Shown here piece after piece: positions 24,682-34,625 of a stretch of 64,000 bases of DNA; within the stretch, counting starts at the first letter, position 1, and the number at the start of each line of letters is the position of its first letter. The notes beneath the pieces were generated by a model, which did not search any database, had not been told where the DNA came from, and saw only the letters and a list, made by a program, of their open reading frames with translations. The DNA is from Caldifarciminota bacterium. GTDB lineage: Bacteria > Hydrothermota > Tepidihabitantia > Tepidihabitantales > CAIPLT01. Location of the stretch: NCBI GenBank assembly GCA_903865935.1, contig CAIPLT010000081.1:1-64000 (forward strand), in the 5' to 3' direction. The position numbers and the translations under genes were made by a program.

Positions 24682-27123
24682 ATGCAGGAAAGATTTACTG
24701 AGCGAGTAAGAAAGATACTTGGCTTGGCCAAGCAGGAAGCGATTCGGTTACACAATGATTATATCGGTACCGAACATATTCTTTTAAGTTTGGTAAAAGA
24801 AGGTGAAGGGGTAGCGGCAATGGTCTTAATCGACCTGGGCATTAATCTTGAAGACCTGCAGCGTGCGGTTGAAAATGCGGTTAATTATGGAACAAAAACC
24901 CTGGTTCTTGGTGAGATTCCATTAAATCAGGAAGCACGCTCAGCACTTAACTGGGCGGTTGACGAAGCACGCCGGATGAATCATTCTTATATCGGTACTG
25001 AGCATCTGCTTTTAGGAATCCTGCGCGAAGATCGCAGTATCGGTTGTCAGGTGCTTCAGTCTTTAGGAATTGAACTCGAAATTGTCCGGCAGGAAACGAT
25101 AAGACTTTTGGGTGGTGAAGTTGCTGAATCCCAGAAAAAACAGAAATCAAAAACACCGGCCTTGGATTTCTTTTCGCGTGATTTGACCCAGCTTGCTCGT
25201 GAAGACCGGCTCGACCCGATTATTGGTCGCGAAAAAGAGATTGAACGGATCATTCAGATACTTGCCCGGCGCAAGAAGAATAACCCGGTTTTAATTGGCG
25301 AAGCGGGTGTTGGTAAGACCGCAATCGTTGAAGGGTTGGCACAAAGAATTGTTGATGGCAGAATTCCCGGTGTTCTAAAGAATAAACGCGTTCTGGCTCT
25401 GGATATGGCCGCGATTGTCGCTGGCACAAAATACCGTGGTCAGTTTGAGGAAAGACTAAAAGCAATTGTGAATGAAATCACGGCTCAAGGTGACAGTATA
25501 ATTTTTATTGATGAACTCCACACAATCGTTGGTGCCGGCGCAGCCGAAGGCTCGATTGATGCATCGAATATCTTAAAACCTGCACTAGCCCGCGGTGAAC
25601 TCCAGTGTATCGGTGCCACAACATTGGAAGAATACCGCCGTCATATTGAGAAACATTCAGCATTAGAGCGCCGCTTCCAACCAATCATTGTTGAACCGCC
25701 ATCCGTTGAAGAAACCGTGCGTATCCTGCTTGGGTTAAAAGAAAAATACGAGTTACACCATAAGATAATTTATACCGACGGCGCAATTAAGACTGCTGCC
25801 TATTTGGCAGACCGCTATATTACCGATCGTTTCTTACCTGACAAGGCGATTGACATCATTGATGAAGCTGGTTCGCGTGTAAAATTACTCCGGGCAACCG
25901 TAAATCCTGAATTAGAAGATTTGGAAAAAAAGATTGAAAAGGTCCGTAAAACAAAAGAAGAAGCGATTAAGTCACAGAAATATGAAAAAGCCGCAGAATT
26001 AAGAGATGAGCAAAAGAATTTAATTGACAGTTTGAAAAAGCAACGCAAGGAATGGGAAAAACAGGGTAATTTCCCGGTCGTCAATGAAGAAGATATCGCA
26101 TATGTGGTTGCTTCCTGGTCATCTGTACCGGTTACTAAACTTGAAGAAAATGAACAGCAAAAACTGTTAAAAATGGAAGACGAAATAAAACAGCGAATCG
26201 TTGGTCAGGAACCGGCAATTGAGGCAATTGCCAAAGCAGTCAGACGCAGCCGAGCTGGTATCAAGGATCCAAGACGGCCGATCGGTTCATTCATCTTTCT
26301 TGGTCCGACCGGTGTCGGTAAAACCGAACTGGCAAGAGTCCTGGCACGATTTTTATTCGGCAATGAAGATGCTCTGATTCGTTTTGATATGAGCGAGTAT
26401 ATGGAAAAGTTTAATGTTTCGCGATTGGTCGGCGCACCACCTGGTTATGTCGGTTACGAAGAAGGTGGTCAGCTCACTGAAAAAATTCGACGCAAACCAT
26501 ATTCAGTTGTCTTATTCGATGAGATCGAAAAAGCGCACCCGGATGTTTTTAATATACTCCTGCAGATTTTGGAAGACGGGCAGCTGACCGATTCTTTAGG
26601 ACGTAAAGTCAATTTCAAGAATGCGGTCATCATTATGACATCAAATATTGCCACCGCCGAGATTAAAAAGGCCGCTTCATTAGGTTTTCAGTCAAAAAGC
26701 GAAATCGATACGTACGACAAGATTAAGGAAAAACTGCTGGCTGAGGTAAAACGCGTATTCCGACCCGAGTTTCTTAACCGGATTGATGAAATAATTGTCT
26801 TCAATTCGCTCGACCGCTCGCAGATGGAAAAAATCGTTGATATCCAGATGGTCGATATTGCGGTGCGGTTAAAAGAAAATAAAATTATTATTGAACTGGA
26901 CCGGAGTGCCAAAGAACTATTAGTCGAGCAGGGTTTTGACCCGGAATTTGGCGCCCGACCGATTAAAAGAGCGATTCGGCGATTATTAGAAGACCCGTTA
27001 AGCGAAGAAATTCTCAAGAACCGGTTTGCCCCTGGTGCGATAATAAAAATTGTGCGCGATGTAAATCGGCTCGCTTTTAATGTCGAAGCAACGCCCGCTT
27101 CAATCGAAACCGAACCCAAGTGA
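24682..27123 (+). CDS. clpC: ATP-dependent Clp protease ATPase ClpC
   Basis: 813-aa Hsp100 unfoldase. The N-domain (1-145) has two repeats, each with YIGTEH. Glu31 and Glu107 correspond to the phospho-arginine-binding Glu32 and Glu106 of Bacillus ClpC. The first AAA+ domain has GEAGVGKTA, and the middle region has a UVR-like [12 protein letters not shown]. The second AAA+ domain has [27 protein letters not shown] and a C-terminal D2-small domain. It unfolds substrates for ClpP, which is not in this window. Together with McsA/McsB upstream it suggests phospho-arginine-directed degradation. The stop overlaps the bamA GTG start (GTGA). Confidence 0.95.
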   Translation: MQERFTERVRKILGLAKQEAIRLHNDYIGTEHILLSLVKEGEGVAAMVLIDLGINLEDLQRAVENAVNYGTKTLVLGEIPLNQEARSALNWAVDEARRMNHSYIGTEHLLLGILREDRSIGCQVLQSLGIELEIVRQETIRLLGGEVAESQKKQKSKTPALDFFSRDLTQLAREDRLDPIIGREKEIERIIQILARRKKNNPVLIGEAGVGKTAIVEGLAQRIVDGRIPGVLKNKRVLALDMAAIVAGTKYRGQFEERLKAIVNEITAQGDSIIFIDELHTIVGAGAAEGSIDASNILKPALARGELQCIGATTLEEYRRHIEKHSALERRFQPIIVEPPSVEETVRILLGLKEKYELHHKIIYTDGAIKTAAYLADRYITDRFLPDKAIDIIDEAGSRVKLLRATVNPELEDLEKKIEKVRKTKEEAIKSQKYEKAAELRDEQKNLIDSLKKQRKEWEKQGNFPVVNEEDIAYVVASWSSVPVTKLEENEQQKLLKMEDEIKQRIVGQEPAIEAIAKAVRRSRAGIKDPRRPIGSFIFLGPTGVGKTELARVLARFLFGNEDALIRFDMSEYMEKFNVSRLVGAPPGYVGYEEGGQLTEKIRRKPYSVVLFDEIEKAHPDVFNILLQILEDGQLTDSLGRKVNFKNAVIIMTSNIATAEIKKAASLGFQSKSEIDTYDKIKEKLLAEVKRVFRPEFLNRIDEIIVFNSLDRSQMEKIVDIQMVDIAVRLKENKIIIELDRSAKELLVEQGFDPEFGARPIKRAIRRLLEDPLSEEILKNRFAPGAIIKIVRDVNRLAFNVEATPASIETEPK

Positions 27124-29336
27124 TTCCATTAATTTTAATATTTTTCTTAAATAATCAGGTAATAACCAATGTTACCGCACAGACAAAATATACCGATTCC
27201 ACGCTGGTCATCAGAACTGCCGGATTAAAACCAGGCGACCAATTTTCAAAACTGGAACTTGCTCAGGCAGTTCGCCGTCTGTACCAGCTGCACCTTTTTG
27301 AGACGATTGATGTCGATACCGCCCGTTTAGCCGATGCGGTATCAGTAAAATTTATTGTTAAAGAATTCCCGGTGCTCAAGGATATAAAATTCTTTGGCAA
27401 CCGCAAGATTAAAGCCAAAGATTTTATTGAAAAAACTAATATAAAACTCGGCGAGATTGCTTCCGACCAGAAGCTGTTTGACTGGCAGACCAAAATTGAA
27501 GAGTTATATAAGGAAAAAGGTTATATCTTAGCCAAAATCAATATTCAGCAGTCAGAACCAGATTCCACTAATCGCGTTAATATTATATTCCAGATTGATG
27601 AAGGCGAGCGCGTGCGGATTAAAAGAATTGAAATCCTGGGAAATTTTGCTCTTTCCGATAAACAGATTAAGCGTAAACTTACTAACAAAGAAAAAGCCTG
27701 GTATCGCAAGGGTTTATTCAAGGAAGATAAATTCAAAGACGACCTGGACAAAGTGGTTGAGGTCTATAAAGACCACGGTTATTTAAATGCTAAAGTTGAA
27801 GATTATGATTTGCATTACGACGAGACGACTGGCAGGCAGTGGCTCTATATCACAATTAAAGTTTCCGAAGGGCAGAAATACTATATCGGTAATATCAGTT
27901 TCGAAGGCGACAGCCTGATTGCCCGAGATAAAATTACCGATGTTATCCGAATCAAAACCGGTCAGGTGTACAATGCGAAAAAAGTGCAGCAGAATCTGGT
28001 TGATTTATACAGCCTGTATTCAGAAGAAGGTTTTATTTATGCTTCGATAACACCGATTGAGGATATTAATCAGGATACGGTGAATATCCGTTATCAGATT
28101 GGTGAAAATAATCCGGCACGCATTCACCTGGTATTAATCGAAGGCAACGAGCGGACCCAGGACCGGATTATCCGCCGTCAGATTAGTTCCTTGCCCAATT
28201 CGATATTTAAGCGCTCGGATGTTTTAAGAAGCCAGCGTGATATATTCAATCTCGGATTTTTTGACGATGTCAAGCTCGATTACAAACGCGCCAATGAACA
28301 AGGCGACATTGATTTAATCTATCAGGTAAAAGAAAAGAGTTCGTTCGGCACAATCGGAGCCGGTGTACAATATTCCGCAACCGATAAGCTAACTGGTTAT
28401 CTCGAATTATCACAGCCCAATCTGTTTGGTCGGGGGCAAAAATTCTCGATAAAAGTGGAAAAAGGCAGTTCCAAAACTAATGTTCAATTGGGATTCAGTG
28501 AACCATATCTCTTTGAACATAATCTTGCGGCTGGACTCAATTTAACTTATCTTACAACCGTGTACGATTACTACTCAAAACAGGAAGAAGGAATTGATAT
28601 CAGTCTTGCCCGTCCTCTTCCCTTAGATTATTCAAGAATCTATCTTGGTGTTAATCTTAGCGGCAGCAAGGTACCCGGCAGTTCAATTTCATCCAGTTAT
28701 ACACCAACTTCAGTCTATAGTGTTTATCGTGATACAATTCACCGCACAACTTTCTCACCAATCATTAGTTTTACCCGCGATTCCCGCGATTACATTTATA
28801 ATCCGCTTTCGGGTTCGATGATTTCCTATTCCGCTGAAATGTCAACTATTGATGTTTTCTATCACCGCCATATTCTGGATGCAAGTGTTTACTTTCCGAT
28901 GTTCAATAAATTTACATTGATGTTCCGTTCCCGGCTCGGATTTATCGAAGGCTTTCGTGCACGCGATACAATACCGATTTACGAACGGTTTTATCCCGGT
29001 GGCACTGGCGCTGACGGTATCCGCGGATATGGTGACCGCTCGCTTGGTGTCAATGTCGGCGGTTACAATATTGGTGGCAAAGCTGAAGCAATCTATTCCA
29101 CTGAATTCAAGTTCCGACCATCTCCCCAACTCGCATTTCTGGTGTTCTTGGATGCGGGTAATACCTGGAATACCTTCCGCGATATGAATATCTCGAATTT
29201 AAAACGCGGAGCAGGTGTTGGCGTGCGACTGGAAGTGCCGATGCTTGGATTAATGGGATTTGACTTTGGTTATGGATTTGACCGCGAAGGCGGTGGTAAA
29301 TGGGAACCCCATTTCCAAATCGGCAGAACCTTTTAA
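27120..29336 (+). CDS. bamA: Outer membrane protein assembly factor BamA
   Basis: 738 aa. A short signal-like N-terminus precedes a series of POTRA domains (about 30-400), recognised from repeats such as VLKDIKFFGNRKIKAKDF, VRIKRIEILGNFALSDKQI and IHLVLIEGNERTQDRII. A C-terminal 16-strand D15 barrel follows (about 410-738) with the family phrase FYPGGTGADGIRGYGDRSLG and a terminal aromatic residue (GRTF) expected of a beta-signal. It inserts barrel proteins into the outer membrane and is direct evidence for a diderm cell. The GTG start overlaps the clpC stop by 4 nt, an unusual partnership. Confidence 0.93.
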   Translation: MIPLILIFFLNNQVITNVTAQTKYTDSTLVIRTAGLKPGDQFSKLELAQAVRRLYQLHLFETIDVDTARLADAVSVKFIVKEFPVLKDIKFFGNRKIKAKDFIEKTNIKLGEIASDQKLFDWQTKIEELYKEKGYILAKINIQQSEPDSTNRVNIIFQIDEGERVRIKRIEILGNFALSDKQIKRKLTNKEKAWYRKGLFKEDKFKDDLDKVVEVYKDHGYLNAKVEDYDLHYDETTGRQWLYITIKVSEGQKYYIGNISFEGDSLIARDKITDVIRIKTGQVYNAKKVQQNLVDLYSLYSEEGFIYASITPIEDINQDTVNIRYQIGENNPARIHLVLIEGNERTQDRIIRRQISSLPNSIFKRSDVLRSQRDIFNLGFFDDVKLDYKRANEQGDIDLIYQVKEKSSFGTIGAGVQYSATDKLTGYLELSQPNLFGRGQKFSIKVEKGSSKTNVQLGFSEPYLFEHNLAAGLNLTYLTTVYDYYSKQEEGIDISLARPLPLDYSRIYLGVNLSGSKVPGSSISSSYTPTSVYSVYRDTIHRTTFSPIISFTRDSRDYIYNPLSGSMISYSAEMSTIDVFYHRHILDASVYFPMFNKFTLMFRSRLGFIEGFRARDTIPIYERFYPGGTGADGIRGYGDRSLGVNVGGYNIGGKAEAIYSTEFKFRPSPQLAFLVFLDAGNTWNTFRDMNISNLKRGAGVGVRLEVPMLGLMGFDFGYGFDREGGGKWEPHFQIGRTF

Positions 29337-29835
29337 ATACATTAATTTCACTCGATAATCATAAACCATTACTTTAAACTTTGAACTGTAATTTGGCGCT
29401 TTAAGTTTTGACTATTAAGCTTTAATGCGTAGAATATTTCCTATTAAATCTCCTATTAATGCCCTAATAGATATCATGATAATATCAACGATATATTTTG
29501 TGATAAATATCAATTTATATTTAGAAATACATATCAATTTAGATGAAGAAATAAATAACCTAATAGATTGAGAACTAAATCCCTGACTAAATCACTATTT
29601 TACTCCACTGTTTAATATTCTTCTGCATCTCAAACCCTATCCCCCGAATACTACCCCCTGATTAGCTGAATTAACAATAACTATCGTCAAAACAATAAGT
29701 TACAGTAAATTTTCGTCTAAAAAAATTATATATTGCCGGTATAATTTTGAATATAGTAAAATATTAGAAAATAGATGTAACCCTGTGAATCTATTTATAA
29801 ATTATCCATCAATTTTACTAAGATGAAATTTATAG
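29337..29835. other. Long AT-rich spacer between convergent genes
   Basis: About 500 nt between the convergent bamA and the outer-membrane-like gene. No frame with ribosome site or RNA gene is recognised and no strong terminator stem is seen. Short direct repeats such as CCTATTAA occur twice near 29440-29460, and CCTAATAG-like words recur, resembling a decayed repeat. Confidence 0.4.
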
Positions 29836-30564
29836 TTAATTACTCCACTGCAAACTTGGGAAAGATAATCCTAAAAATCCATCCAGCCCTAGGCAAATTG
29901 TAATACATTTAGAATCGATATTGACCGGATAACCGAGCTCAAGATATAAACCATTAGGCAAGCTCGACAGTCTCTGGTCTTTCCACCCGCCCTTCTGGAA
30001 TATATGCACTCCGGTGTACAACATTGTACCAGTTTTATTCTCTTTTATCAGAGGGAATTCCTGCATTCTCAAATTTGACCAGTGGAATACTTTCATACCA
30101 CCGTATAAAGAGACATTTTTCCCGAGCTCGACTCCGGTCATAAGTACTCCAAATGGTGCAAGCATCATCTCATCCATTATATAATCAAACCCGACCATCG
30201 TGGTCAGATTTTTGACTGCTCGATATTTTAAATTTACACCAATTGAAGAATTGACTGAACTATTACCCTGAAGTCCCACATCGAACTTATCTGTGATACC
30301 ATATTGAATATATCCGCCATAAGTTCTGAACTTGTCATCTGAACCGGTCAAAATAGCGTCATTTTTTGCCTGGCTGGTTAAATATAATGGTAAAGTCAGA
30401 AAACCGGTGTAGCCTACATTCCCCGCGCCGCGTGTTGAAATATCCTGTGTAATGCCCCAGATACCAAAAGCAGACTCAATACTCAAAAGGCAAAAGGTAA
30501 AACTCAATATATAAAAATATTTCTTTTTGAATTTTGATTTGTAATTTGATTTTTGATATTTCAT
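29836..30564 (-). CDS. Putative outer-membrane beta-barrel protein
   Basis: 242 aa of unknown family. A basic N-terminus and the hydrophobic stretch YFYILSFTFCLLSIESAFG form a signal peptide. The rest alternates short amphipathic beta strands typical of a small barrel (GGYIQYGITDKFDVGLQGN, VSLYGGMKVFHW, GLYLELGYPVNI). Its ATG overlaps the stop of the upstream OB-fold gene by one base (TAATG), so they are cotranscribed. Role unknown; porin-like or structural are both possible. Confidence 0.6.
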   Translation of the reverse strand: MKYQKSNYKSKFKKKYFYILSFTFCLLSIESAFGIWGITQDISTRGAGNVGYTGFLTLPLYLTSQAKNDAILTGSDDKFRTYGGYIQYGITDKFDVGLQGNSSVNSSIGVNLKYRAVKNLTTMVGFDYIMDEMMLAPFGVLMTGVELGKNVSLYGGMKVFHWSNLRMQEFPLIKENKTGTMLYTGVHIFQKGGWKDQRLSSLPNGLYLELGYPVNIDSKCITICLGLDGFLGLSFPSLQWSN

Positions 30565-32237
30565 TACAATTTTGTCGCCACCACGACTGGTTTACGGACT
30601 GCGATATCTTTGCCTTGAGCAGTAACTGCTTTAAGGTTCAGTATATAGATACCGATTGGACAAGGTTCCTGATTATCATCCCTACCGTCCCAGTTCAGCT
30701 CATAATAACCGCCCGGCTGATTGTTCAGCAGGTTTTTCACCAATCTGCCTTCGGTATCATAAATATCTAAATACAGCTTATAACTAATCGGCGAGTTCAC
30801 TTTGATTCTCGCATACTGCAATAATGGGTCTGGGTCATTTGGTGAAAATGGATTAGGATATACTGTATCAATACGCAGCGCCTGACTTGCCGGCATTGAT
30901 TCGGTGAGATTAACCAGCTCATAGCCAAAACGCGGCATCACCTGATAACCGGTGCTGAACGGTACGGTTGTCGTGTATTGACCGACAATACCGGTAACAC
31001 GCACCCGCAGATTTTTCTTTACCCAGTTGGTCAGGATACCCGCATTATCAACAACTCGGATAGTAATTCCTGGCGTGCCGTTCTTAATCGTAAAATTCAT
31101 ACCGCCGCCCGCTGCACCAGGGTCAGTAATAACAGAACCGGTCACTGTAATCAATTTGCTTTCCATTCCTTCGGAGATTGCAGTATTGAACGGTAATTCT
31201 CGCGAAGCGACCGGAATCATCGTTGAATCCAATAAAGTTATAACACCGTTGGCAACTTCGGTCAGACCGTCATACTCGGTAACTCGACCGATGCATTCCC
31301 ATTCGGTTCCGCAGCTATCAAGCCAGTTTGCGGTTGCTGCATCATAAGTCGGCGCATAAACATTCACACCATTCGTCGCATCCTGAATATATAAACTCTT
31401 TGACGAACCGCTGGTAAAAATATACGACGGACCGGTTATTCGGCCGTGCACTTTAACAAACTGCCCTTCGTAAAAAGATGAATAACCATCACCGCCCGGT
31501 CTTTGTACTTCCTCAATTGTTAATAACGGCAAAGAACTATTTAAGCTCCTGGAAAAATCAGTGCGAAACCGCGGGAAAAATTCGTAACCGGAATTAACCG
31601 GCGGGAATGTATCTGATGTATACTGGCTTTTGATCCCGACCACGGTAAAAGTATCCTGAACCATCACTAGCCCCGCAATACCGGCATCAGCATCAATTCG
31701 CATTGTGCTACTACCCGTACCGTCAATTAACATAAAATTCGCATCGCCGGTCAATAGAAATGCGGTGGTTGTAACACCGCTAATTTTGACTAACATGCCT
31801 TCATACGGCTCACGATTCATCATTGCACAGGTTATTGGCAAAGGTTCTGGCAACGGGCGATGAGATGTTGATTCTGGATCAACAATTGTGACTGTTGCAT
31901 AACTGATTTCCGTCTTACCCCGATAAAAATAAACTTGCCCGTTAACAATAACACTGTCACCTAAAGCCACTGGAATAATTGAATAATTAAAAACATTAAC
32001 CCCGGCTGTGTTATCTTGCACATAAATATCGAGCTGGGTTTTTGAGAATACACCTGATGGCACAGTAACAATACCGGTTATCTGGACGTAAGTTCCTCTT
32101 CGGTCCGGAATACCATTGCTGTCTGCATCAACAATCGCATCGGCAATCGGAATTATCTGTGCACTCAGCATATTAATAAATAATAGTGAAAAAACTGCGA
32201 TTAATAAAATTTGTATCTTTGATTTTTTACTTGTCAT
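30564..32237 (-). CDS. Exported OB-fold repeat protein with C-terminal sorting tail
   Basis: 557 aa. A signal peptide (LLIAVFSLLFINMLSAQ) is followed by repeated OB-fold-like modules of the kind seen in DUF5689/YhcR-type exported proteins: TYVQITGIVTV with DIYVQDNTAGVNVF, EGMLVKISGVTTT, GQFVKVHGRITG with LYIQDATNGVNVY, and LITVTGSVIT. The end (YPNPFSPNDPDP, then LYLDIYDTEGRLVKNL and GIYILNLKAV) is a FlgD/type IX-like tail. A GGAG 5 nt before ATG 32237, with ATGA overlap of the upstream stop, fixes the start; an in-frame GTG at 32243 is rejected. Ligand unknown; the modules resemble nucleic-acid-binding OB folds. Confidence 0.75.
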   Translation of the reverse strand: MTSKKSKIQILLIAVFSLLFINMLSAQIIPIADAIVDADSNGIPDRRGTYVQITGIVTVPSGVFSKTQLDIYVQDNTAGVNVFNYSIIPVALGDSVIVNGQVYFYRGKTEISYATVTIVDPESTSHRPLPEPLPITCAMMNREPYEGMLVKISGVTTTAFLLTGDANFMLIDGTGSSTMRIDADAGIAGLVMVQDTFTVVGIKSQYTSDTFPPVNSGYEFFPRFRTDFSRSLNSSLPLLTIEEVQRPGGDGYSSFYEGQFVKVHGRITGPSYIFTSGSSKSLYIQDATNGVNVYAPTYDAATANWLDSCGTEWECIGRVTEYDGLTEVANGVITLLDSTMIPVASRELPFNTAISEGMESKLITVTGSVITDPGAAGGGMNFTIKNGTPGITIRVVDNAGILTNWVKKNLRVRVTGIVGQYTTTVPFSTGYQVMPRFGYELVNLTESMPASQALRIDTVYPNPFSPNDPDPLLQYARIKVNSPISYKLYLDIYDTEGRLVKNLLNNQPGGYYELNWDGRDDNQEPCPIGIYILNLKAVTAQGKDIAVRKPVVVATKL

Positions 32238-33490
32238 TTCCACTCCTTTTCTAATTTTATTGCAGCATTGTCCAGAGATTTTTGCGGAAGTGTTTTAAGC
32301 CGCAAGGCTTCTTCCATTGCATCGCCCAGATAACGGCGACCCGCAAACCATTCCTCTCCTCTTGGTTCAAATGTTGCATAATTCAACTGCTCAACTGCTT
32401 CTTTTAATCCTTTGACTTCGCCTAACAATTTTGCGTAACTTGGTTCATTTAACGCTTGTTTACATACCGGCACATAGAAAGTCTCGCTCGCCCAGCGTGC
32501 CTGCTGTTTTGGTCGGGTGAACCATTTGATAAACCGCCATGCCGCTTCTTTCTGCCGGGGAGTTGATTTTCTAAACAGACAGATATTGGTGCCGTAACTC
32601 AGAACCGCCCTCTTATCCCATGACGGCAAAGGTGCAATCCCTATAGGAAAACTCATCTTGTCTTTCATAAAAACCCAGGATACGATTGTTCCGTAAATTG
32701 TTCCTAGCTTACCAGACAGAAAATCATTTTGTGGCTCATATCCCGAAGTAAAGTTAGCTGACGAATCCTTATAAATCAAATCAATCATATACTGCAAAGA
32801 CTGTACACCAGCTTGCGAATTGAACATTGCTTTCTTTTTTGTCTCATCCAGCAGCTGGCCGCCTTTTTGATATAACATGCATCCGAAAAGCCACGAGTTG
32901 ACACCGCCGCCGGTTCCATATATTTCAGGTTTCCCACCTTTTGAGGAAACTTTGGTTATTTGTTTGACCGCAGCACGAAAAGCGTCCCAGGTTTTGGGAA
33001 ATTCTTTTATGCCATTGGAATCAAACATCGCAATATTATAAAAATAGACTGGTACACTTTTATTAAAAGGAAAAGTCAGAAACTTGTCATCCCATTTATT
33101 ATTCTCGGCAAAAACCGCATACATATCATTTATTTCTTCCTGAGTTAAACCCGACCGACCATACACAAAAGAATCCAACGGACATAACTGATTTTGAGCA
33201 TTAAATTGTGTTGTCCATGATTCATACACTTGGGCAATTGTCGGTGGATTATCAACCGAAATCGCACCCATCAGCTTTTGCGCCAAAGCACTGTAATCAC
33301 CCATTCCGACCAATGTAACTTTGATATCCGGATTGGCTTTCTCAAAGCCCAAGACCATATTTTCGAGCGTCTTGCCTAATGGTCCGCCCATCGCATGCCA
33401 GAAGGTTATTTCGGTCTTTACTGTTGCTTTTTTACAGGAAAAACTCACTAATAGTATACAAATTAATGTCAATAAATATATGCGTTTCAT
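32234..33490 (-). CDS. Family 1 extracellular solute-binding lipoprotein
   Basis: About 418 aa. Lipoprotein signal LICILLVSFSC with lipobox Cys, then the SBP_bac_1 pattern: ITFWHAMGGPLGKTLENMV, FEKANPDIKVTLVGMGDY, TFPFNKSVPVYFYN, and a late EAAWRFIKWFTRPKQQARW. Such proteins capture sugars or glycerol phosphates for ABC importers. No permease or ATPase gene is nearby, so it is an orphan or acts with a distant system. Start ATG 33490 is chosen because a TTGACA/TAAGAT promoter lies just before it and spans the alternative ATG at 33511. Cotranscribed with the OB-fold protein. Confidence 0.88.
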   Translation of the reverse strand: MKRIYLLTLICILLVSFSCKKATVKTEITFWHAMGGPLGKTLENMVLGFEKANPDIKVTLVGMGDYSALAQKLMGAISVDNPPTIAQVYESWTTQFNAQNQLCPLDSFVYGRSGLTQEEINDMYAVFAENNKWDDKFLTFPFNKSVPVYFYNIAMFDSNGIKEFPKTWDAFRAAVKQITKVSSKGGKPEIYGTGGGVNSWLFGCMLYQKGGQLLDETKKKAMFNSQAGVQSLQYMIDLIYKDSSANFTSGYEPQNDFLSGKLGTIYGTIVSWVFMKDKMSFPIGIAPLPSWDKRAVLSYGTNICLFRKSTPRQKEAAWRFIKWFTRPKQQARWASETFYVPVCKQALNEPSYAKLLGEVKGLKEAVEQLNYATFEPRGEEWFAGRRYLGDAMEEALRLKTLPQKSLDNAAIKLEKEWK

Positions 33491-33498
33491 AAGATAAA

Positions 33499-33527
33499 AT
33501 CTTACTCGCATAACCTTTAAATGTCAA
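33499..33527 (-). promoter_or_regulatory. Promoter of the solute-binding protein operon (leaderless)
   Basis: Minus-strand TTGACA (33527-33522), a 17-nt spacer, TAAGAT (33504-33499), then 8 nt to ATG 33490; no ribosome site. Confidence 0.6.
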
Positions 33528-33649
33528 CTATTTTAACTTTAATGCTCTTGTGAAATTCAATTTTTTTTATATAATATAACGTTATGATTTTCAAATAGCA
33601 AAATCTTTTAAAATTATTATAAATTATCAAAATATAACAAGGAGTATTT

Positions 33650-34399
33650 ATGAATAAAAATATTAAGTTATTAACAGCTTTATCATTTACCTTGCTCTTT
33701 ATTAATATTCCAGTGGTTTTGGCACAACCCTTCGTTGATATAGAAACCGGGGTCATGTTTAGTGGATATAATGATGTCCAGATTCCAAAAAGTACTGGTA
33801 CCAGAATATCTTTGTCACAAGAGCTGAAAACTGACCCTGCCTTTTTTTATCGTTTAAGACTCACCTATACATTTAATAAGAAACACACGATATCCGCATT
33901 GTACGCACCCTTAAAACTGTATGGGTCGGGACAAGTAAATGATACGGTAAAATTTGAAGGTGTCACTTTTTCTCCTAATACTCCTTTGAAATCAACCTAT
34001 ATGTTTAATTCATACCGCCTTACTTATCGCTATAATTTCATCCAAAATGATAAAATGCAATTCGGCCTCGGTTTCACAGCTAAAATTCGAGATGCAGCAA
34101 TAACACTGGAAAGCGCAGATACAATATCAAGAAAGCCCAACGTCGGTTTTGTACCGATAATTAACTTTAATTTCCAATGGATGTTTACCAATGCACTGAG
34201 TTTTCTATTGAATGGTGATGCCTTAGGTGCTCCGCAAGGAAGAGCTGAAGATGTATTGACTGCCATCCAGTATAATATGAACAAAAATGTTGATATCCGA
34301 TTAGGTTATCGAATCCTTGAAGGTGGAGCCAATGTTGAACAAGTATATAATTTCACCTTGATAAATTACTTGATTTTCGGTATCACCTATCGCTTCTAA
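33650..34399 (+). CDS. Putative outer-membrane beta-barrel protein
   Basis: 249 aa with a clear signal peptide ending VVLAQ. The mature part is made of alternating amphipathic strands: FYRLRLTYTFNKKHTISALYAP, YRLTYRYNFIQNDKMQFGLGFTAKI, and the terminal LINYLIFGITYRF ending in Phe. This resembles small OmpW/YfaZ-like barrels without a specific family match. AAGGAG sits before the ATG, so this gene is leadered. Followed 5 nt later by the DUF167 gene, probably cotranscribed. Confidence 0.7.
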   Translation: MNKNIKLLTALSFTLLFINIPVVLAQPFVDIETGVMFSGYNDVQIPKSTGTRISLSQELKTDPAFFYRLRLTYTFNKKHTISALYAPLKLYGSGQVNDTVKFEGVTFSPNTPLKSTYMFNSYRLTYRYNFIQNDKMQFGLGFTAKIRDAAITLESADTISRKPNVGFVPIINFNFQWMFTNALSFLLNGDALGAPQGRAEDVLTAIQYNMNKNVDIRLGYRILEGGANVEQVYNFTLINYLIFGITYRF

Positions 34400-34404
34400 T
34401 TTTT

Positions 34405-34623
34405 ATGCGGATTTCAATAACTGTAAAACCAAATTCACGATTGGATAAAATAGAGAAAACTGAAAATGGTTATGATATCCATGTTCGAGCAGTACCAATC
34501 GAAAATAAAGCTAATATTGCAGTAATAAAATTACTTTCCGAATATTTCGATATACCTAAATCTCGGATTGTAATTATTTCTGGATTGAAATCAAAAAGAA
34601 AAATTGTCGAGATTAAAAAATAG
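34405..34623 (+). CDS. DUF167 / YggU family protein
   Basis: 72 aa, the usual size of this small conserved family of unknown function. Recognisable pattern: ISITVKPNSRLDKIE, VRAVPIENKANIAVIKLLS, then IVIISGLKSKRKIVEI. It follows the barrel gene by 5 nt with no own ribosome site, suggesting coupling. Its function is not established. Confidence 0.88.
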   Translation: MRISITVKPNSRLDKIEKTENGYDIHVRAVPIENKANIAVIKLLSEYFDIPKSRIVIISGLKSKRKIVEIKK

Positions 34624-34625
34624 AA

